A stretch of DNA of 6,283 bases from an uncultured Oscillospiraceae bacterium (GTDB taxonomy: Bacteria; Bacillota; Clostridia; Oscillospirales; Acutalibacteraceae): positions 1 to 6,283 of the forward strand of contig CAUDRD010000105.1 of assembly GCA_958451705.1 (NCBI GenBank). Direction: 5' to 3'. Below, piece by piece: positions 3,339 to 6,283 of this stretch. The position numbers and the translations under genes are program-made. Numbering within the stretch: the first letter of the stretch is position 1; every line of letters begins with the position of its first letter. The notes under the pieces are model-generated. The model was not told the DNA's origin and searched no databases. It saw only the letters and a list, made by a program, of their open reading frames with translations.

Positions 3339-5969
3339 CTACTGCCGTTCATGAGCCTCTTTTTTATAAAAATCAAATATTTTTACGGTTTCTATAATTA
3401 TAAACGGCATCGCCGAAAGAGCCAACGCAATAAACCAGGCTGTGCCAGAAAGTGGAACGAGAGAAAAAATCGCCGCTGCTGACGGAATAGTGACAACTGC
3501 CCACTGAATTGCCATGCACAATACAAAGGTCATAGTAAGGCGCATATTAGAAAAATAGCCGATTTTGTACATGGGAATGCGTCCTCTCATATTAAAGGCG
3601 TGAACAAGTTCGCTTATATTGAGGGTTACAAAAGCCATAGTTCTGCCCGTAAGGGGCTGAGAGGAAAAATCAAACAGCCTCATTCCCACAGTAAAGCTCA
3701 CAAGAGACAGGCCGCCTATTAAAAGTCCCTCAAGAAATATATCCACCCAAAGTCCGCCGGAAAACATACTTTTGTGAGTCTTAAGGGGCTTTTGCATCAT
3801 TATATCCCTTTCCGCCTTTTCGGTGCCAAGAGCCATTGCCGGCAGTGAGTCCGTTATGAGGTTTACAAATAAAAGCTGAATAGGCAAAAGAGGCGTTGGC
3901 ATACCCAAAATATATGCGGCGAATATTACGACGATTTCGCCTATGTTGCTGGAAAGAAGGAAGTGAACAGTTTTTCTTATGTTGCTGTAAATTATCCTGC
4001 CCTGACGGACGGCTTTAACTATTGTTGCAAAATTGTCGTCGGTTAAAATCATATCCGCCGCAGCCTTTGCAGCGTCCGTTCCACCCTGACCCATGGCACA
4101 GCCTATGTCTGCAGCTTTCAGAGCCGGAGCGTCGTTTACGCCGTCGCCGGTCATGGCCACAACCTCTCCTAAATAGCGCAGAGCCTTTACAATTCTCACT
4201 TTATGGGCAGGAGTAACTCTGGCAAAAACACGGCAGGTTTTAATTTTTTTGCTAAGCTGTCCGTCGCTTAAAGCGTCAATTTCCCCTCCCGTCATTAAAG
4301 TGTCGCCCTTGCGTAAAATTCCGATTTCAGCAGCCACTGCCTTTGCGGTTGCGGCATGGTCGCCGGTTATCATAACAGTTTTAATGCCGGCTCTGCGGCA
4401 CATTGATACCGCTTCCTTAGCCTCTTTTCTCGGAGGATCCGCCATGGCGATAAGTCCAATAAACGTAAGTGAAGTTTCCGAGGTGTCGTCGAGAGAAGAG
4501 GCGGTTCTCTGAGCGGCGGCAATAACTCTCAGAGCTTTTTCAGCAAGGGATAGATTTATTTCTTCTATTTTTTTAATATCTCCGGCGGTTATGGGAACTT
4601 CGGTTCCGTTTTTGAGGATTTTGGTGCATTTTTTAATAAGTACGTCCGGCGCACCCTTTGCCATTACATATTTGTGACCGTCTCTGTTAACAAGCACTGA
4701 CATCATTTTCCTGTCTGATGAAAAGGGATTTTCTCTAAGGCGTATATATTCCCCGTCAAGTTTAGACTTTTTAATTCCCGTTTTTTCTCCGGCTGTTAGA
4801 ATTGCCGCCTCCGTAGGTTCGCCCATGATGCTTTCCTTACCCCATAAGGCGTTGTTGCACACACAGGCACAGGTCAAAAGCCTTTTGCCCAAGGGGGAGG
4901 AAAATTTCTCCTCTCCGTCAATGCCGTAAATGCATTTGACTGTCATTTTGTTTTCCGTGAGAGTTCCGGTTTTGTCTGAGCGGATAACCGTTGCACTGCC
5001 CAGGGTTTCAACTGCGGGAAGCCGTCTGATAATGGCGTTGTTTTTAGCCATAATCTGAACACCCAGAGAAAGGACAATAGTTACAACGGCTGGAAGTCCT
5101 TCGGGAATTGCCGCCACTGCAAGACTTACGGAGAGCATGAAGCTGTCGAGAAAGCTGGCGCTTCTTAAAATACCCATAAGGAATATTACGGCGCATATGG
5201 CCAGTGCTCCAATACCTAACAGCTTTCCTGTTTTTGCAAGACGGTTTTGCAGGGGAGTTGAGGGAGTTTCCTCGCTGTCAATAAGTCCGGCAATGTGTCC
5301 CACGGCGGTATCCATTGCCGTTGCCGTCACCACTGCCCGGCATGAACCGGAGGTTATCTGGGTTGCGGAAAAAAGCATATTCCGTCTTTCTCCCAAGGGC
5401 GTATCAGCGGGGAGCCTTTCTCCGGCGGTTTTTGCGGCGGGTTCCGATTCTCCCGTCAGAGCCGATTCCTCCGCTTTCAGGGAAGAGCTCTCGATTATGA
5501 GGCAGTCGGCAGGGACAAGGTCGCCGCTTTTTAAAATTATAATGTCGCCTTTTACAAGCTCCGAAGCGGCTGTGCTTATAACGGAACCGGAGCGCAGAGC
5601 TCTTGCACGGGGGGCTGAAAGCTTTCGCAAAGCGGCAATGGCTTTTTCTGCCCGGCTTTCCTGAATGGTTCCGATAAGAGCGTTGAGAAACACGATGACC
5701 AAAATGATAATGGAATCAATATAATCTCCGTCGCCGCTGAAATAGGAGGTCAGAAAGGATATTACAGAGGCTGCAAGGAGCACGAGAACCATAAAGTCGG
5801 AAAACTGAGAGAGAAATTTTTTAAAAAATCCCCTTTTCTTTTTTGAAGACAGTACATTGGGACCGTATTTTTCCAGACGAAGGTTTGCCTCGTGCTGCGA
5901 AAGTCCGTTTTTGTCGTTTGAACCGAGACGCTTAAGCGCCTGAGCTGGAGTCAGGGTATGCCAATCCAT
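3339..5969 (-). CDS. Calcium-transporting P-type ATPase (P2, SERCA/PMCA-like)
   Basis: A complete 876-residue P-type cation pump of usual length for bacterial P2 ATPases. It has an N-terminal cation-ATPase domain (1-75), actuator motif TGES at 172-175, M4 motif PEGLP at 289-293, phosphorylation motif SDKTGTLT with Asp332, nucleotide-binding KGAPD at 438-442, TGDH at 535-538, hinge motif MTGDGVNDAP at 606-615, and ten predicted membrane helices. Ca-ligating positions of SERCA appear kept: Glu290 (M4), Asn675 and Glu678 in SSNIGEI (M5), Asn703, Thr706 and Asp707 in NLITDSLPA (M6), and Glu787 (M8). This suggests Ca2+ export from the cytoplasm driven by ATP, perhaps with two sites. The residue two before Asp332 is Arg330 (VIRSDKTG), where the family usually has Cys. 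The ATG at 5969 has GGAGGGG 9 nt upstream. It appears to be a single-gene unit with its own promoter. Confidence 0.95.
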   Translation of the reverse strand: MDWHTLTPAQALKRLGSNDKNGLSQHEANLRLEKYGPNVLSSKKKRGFFKKFLSQFSDFMVLVLLAASVISFLTSYFSGDGDYIDSIIILVIVFLNALIGTIQESRAEKAIAALRKLSAPRARALRSGSVISTAASELVKGDIIILKSGDLVPADCLIIESSSLKAEESALTGESEPAAKTAGERLPADTPLGERRNMLFSATQITSGSCRAVVTATAMDTAVGHIAGLIDSEETPSTPLQNRLAKTGKLLGIGALAICAVIFLMGILRSASFLDSFMLSVSLAVAAIPEGLPAVVTIVLSLGVQIMAKNNAIIRRLPAVETLGSATVIRSDKTGTLTENKMTVKCIYGIDGEEKFSSPLGKRLLTCACVCNNALWGKESIMGEPTEAAILTAGEKTGIKKSKLDGEYIRLRENPFSSDRKMMSVLVNRDGHKYVMAKGAPDVLIKKCTKILKNGTEVPITAGDIKKIEEINLSLAEKALRVIAAAQRTASSLDDTSETSLTFIGLIAMADPPRKEAKEAVSMCRRAGIKTVMITGDHAATAKAVAAEIGILRKGDTLMTGGEIDALSDGQLSKKIKTCRVFARVTPAHKVRIVKALRYLGEVVAMTGDGVNDAPALKAADIGCAMGQGGTDAAKAAADMILTDDNFATIVKAVRQGRIIYSNIRKTVHFLLSSNIGEIVVIFAAYILGMPTPLLPIQLLFVNLITDSLPAMALGTEKAERDIMMQKPLKTHKSMFSGGLWVDIFLEGLLIGGLSLVSFTVGMRLFDFSSQPLTGRTMAFVTLNISELVHAFNMRGRIPMYKIGYFSNMRLTMTFVLCMAIQWAVVTIPSAAAIFSLVPLSGTAWFIALALSAMPFIIIETVKIFDFYKKEAHERQ

Positions 5970-6027
5970 ATATTTAAACCCCTCCGAAAAAGTGTTATAC
6001 AGTCCAATATATGAAAATTTCAGAAAA

Positions 6028-6056
6028 GTTATAACGAGTTGCTGTTTTTAGTGCAA
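6028..6056 (-). promoter_or_regulatory. Promoter of the calcium ATPase gene
   Basis: Minus-strand -35 TTGCAC (6056-6051) and -10 TATAAC (6033-6028) are 17 nt apart. Predicted transcription starts near 6021, about 50 nt before the ATG. An inverted repeat GTTGC-N10-GCAAC (6057-6038) covers the -35 and much of the spacer and could be an operator; its regulator is unknown. Confidence 0.7.
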
Positions 6057-6145
6057 CCAAAGCCTGTTTTGGGCTCTTTAGTGAAGCGGTTTGAGGCATT
6101 TTAAGAGAAAAATCACAGTATTTATTTACTGAATATTATATTAAC

Positions 6146-6150
6146 GGAGG
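6146..6150 (+). promoter_or_regulatory. Ribosome binding site of the holin-like gene
   Basis: GGAGG, extended to GGAGGTGA at 6146-6153, is a near-perfect anti-16S match placed 8 nt before ACG at 6159-6161, where an ATG would be expected. I see no convincing promoter for this gene in 5970-6145. Confidence 0.65.
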
Positions 6151-6283
6151 TGATAAAAACGGATATTTTAAATTATATTGTAGGGGAAGGACTTATTCTC
6201 ATTCCCGCCATTTATATAATCGGAATGATAATCCGCAAAACCGATAAAATCCCAAATAAATATATCCCCATTATTCTGCTGCC
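6150..6283 (+). CDS. Holin-like small membrane protein (Hol44-type), 3' end outside window
   Basis: The frame is open from the GTG at 6150 to the window edge. From Asp at 6162 it reads DILNYIVGEGLILIPAIYII, then GMIIRKTDKIPNKYIPIILL. A first hydrophobic helix (about LILIPAIYIIGMII), a basic loop with K/R and 'DKIPNKYIP', and the start of a second helix are typical of short phage holins of the Hol44/superfamily V type, which form membrane lesions that release or activate lysins. In Firmicute genomes such genes occur in prophages but also alone. No ATG lies at a sensible position: ACG at 6159 has ideal spacing from GGAGG, and GTG at 6150 overlaps the Shine-Dalgarno itself. It could be a weakly translated gene, a start-lost remnant, or a sequence error. 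The gene is divergent from the ATPase. Family call moderate, start uncertain. Confidence 0.6.
   Translation, partial: MIKTDILNYIVGEGLILIPAIYIIGMIIRKTDKIPNKYIPIILL

Noticed and set aside
5137..5664. 175-residue + strand frame opposite the ATPase
   Set aside because: It is antisense to a conserved, full-length gene, has no ribosome site and no recognisable protein features; it is a codon-bias shadow, as are the + strand frames at 4022-4216, 4249-4512 and 5315-5500.
6064..6084. Imperfect AGCC/GGCT hairpin in the divergent ATPase-holin gap
   Set aside because: The stem is short, no T run follows on either strand, and no upstream gene needs it.
5995..6099. 34-residue - strand frame upstream of the ATPase
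   Set aside because: It has no Shine-Dalgarno sequence, and it contains the ATPase promoter, so the predicted transcript would not include its start.
1..6283. CRISPR arrays, insertion sequences, tRNA or rRNA genes
   Set aside because: I saw no spaced direct repeats, transposase motifs, terminal inverted repeats or cloverleaf/rRNA-like sequence on either strand.

Overview
The window looks like chromosomal DNA of a low-GC Gram-positive bacterium, most likely an anaerobic Clostridia lineage (Oscillospiraceae-like is my guess). The reasons are strong GGAGG ribosome binding sites, AT-rich sigma-A type promoters with near-consensus -10 boxes, U-tailed hairpin terminators, a LexA operator of the Bacillus/Clostridium type rather than the E. 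coli type, and a YlmH-family S4 protein. This is inferred from gene content and signals; no database search was possible.

Left part, + strand (1-1802): the 3' end of a nitroreductase-family gene and its terminator, then a lexA-ylmH pair. lexA has a textbook promoter with two LexA-box-like dyads 22 bp apart, one of them overlapping the -35 element, so autoregulation is expected. The S4-domain protein gene starts 4 nt after the lexA stop and should share its transcript, which places a ribosome-associated RNA-binding protein under probable SOS control. A strong hairpin terminator ends the unit.

Middle and right, - strand (6056 down to 1825): two transcription units run leftwards and converge on lexA-ylmH. 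The first is a complete 876-residue calcium-type P2 ATPase with its own promoter (TTGCAC-17-TATAAC). The second is a three-gene operon: a YhhN/TMEM86-family membrane protein (probable lysoplasmalogenase), a YaiI/YqxD (DUF188) protein 4 nt downstream, and a 47-residue secreted or membrane-anchored small protein with its own GGAGG site. A terminator pointing left follows. The leader of this operon holds a terminator-like hairpin that may act as an attenuator.

Right edge, + strand (about 6150-6283): the beginning of a short hydrophobic protein resembling phage holins of the Hol44 type. It has a perfect ribosome binding site but ACG where ATG would be expected, or else a GTG start buried in the Shine-Dalgarno sequence.

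Most of the window is housekeeping sequence. The less ordinary points are the small secreted peptide, the holin-like gene with the odd start, the SOS-linked ylmH, the attenuator-like leader of the yhhN operon, and an Arg replacing the usual Cys two residues before the phosphorylated Asp of the ATPase.
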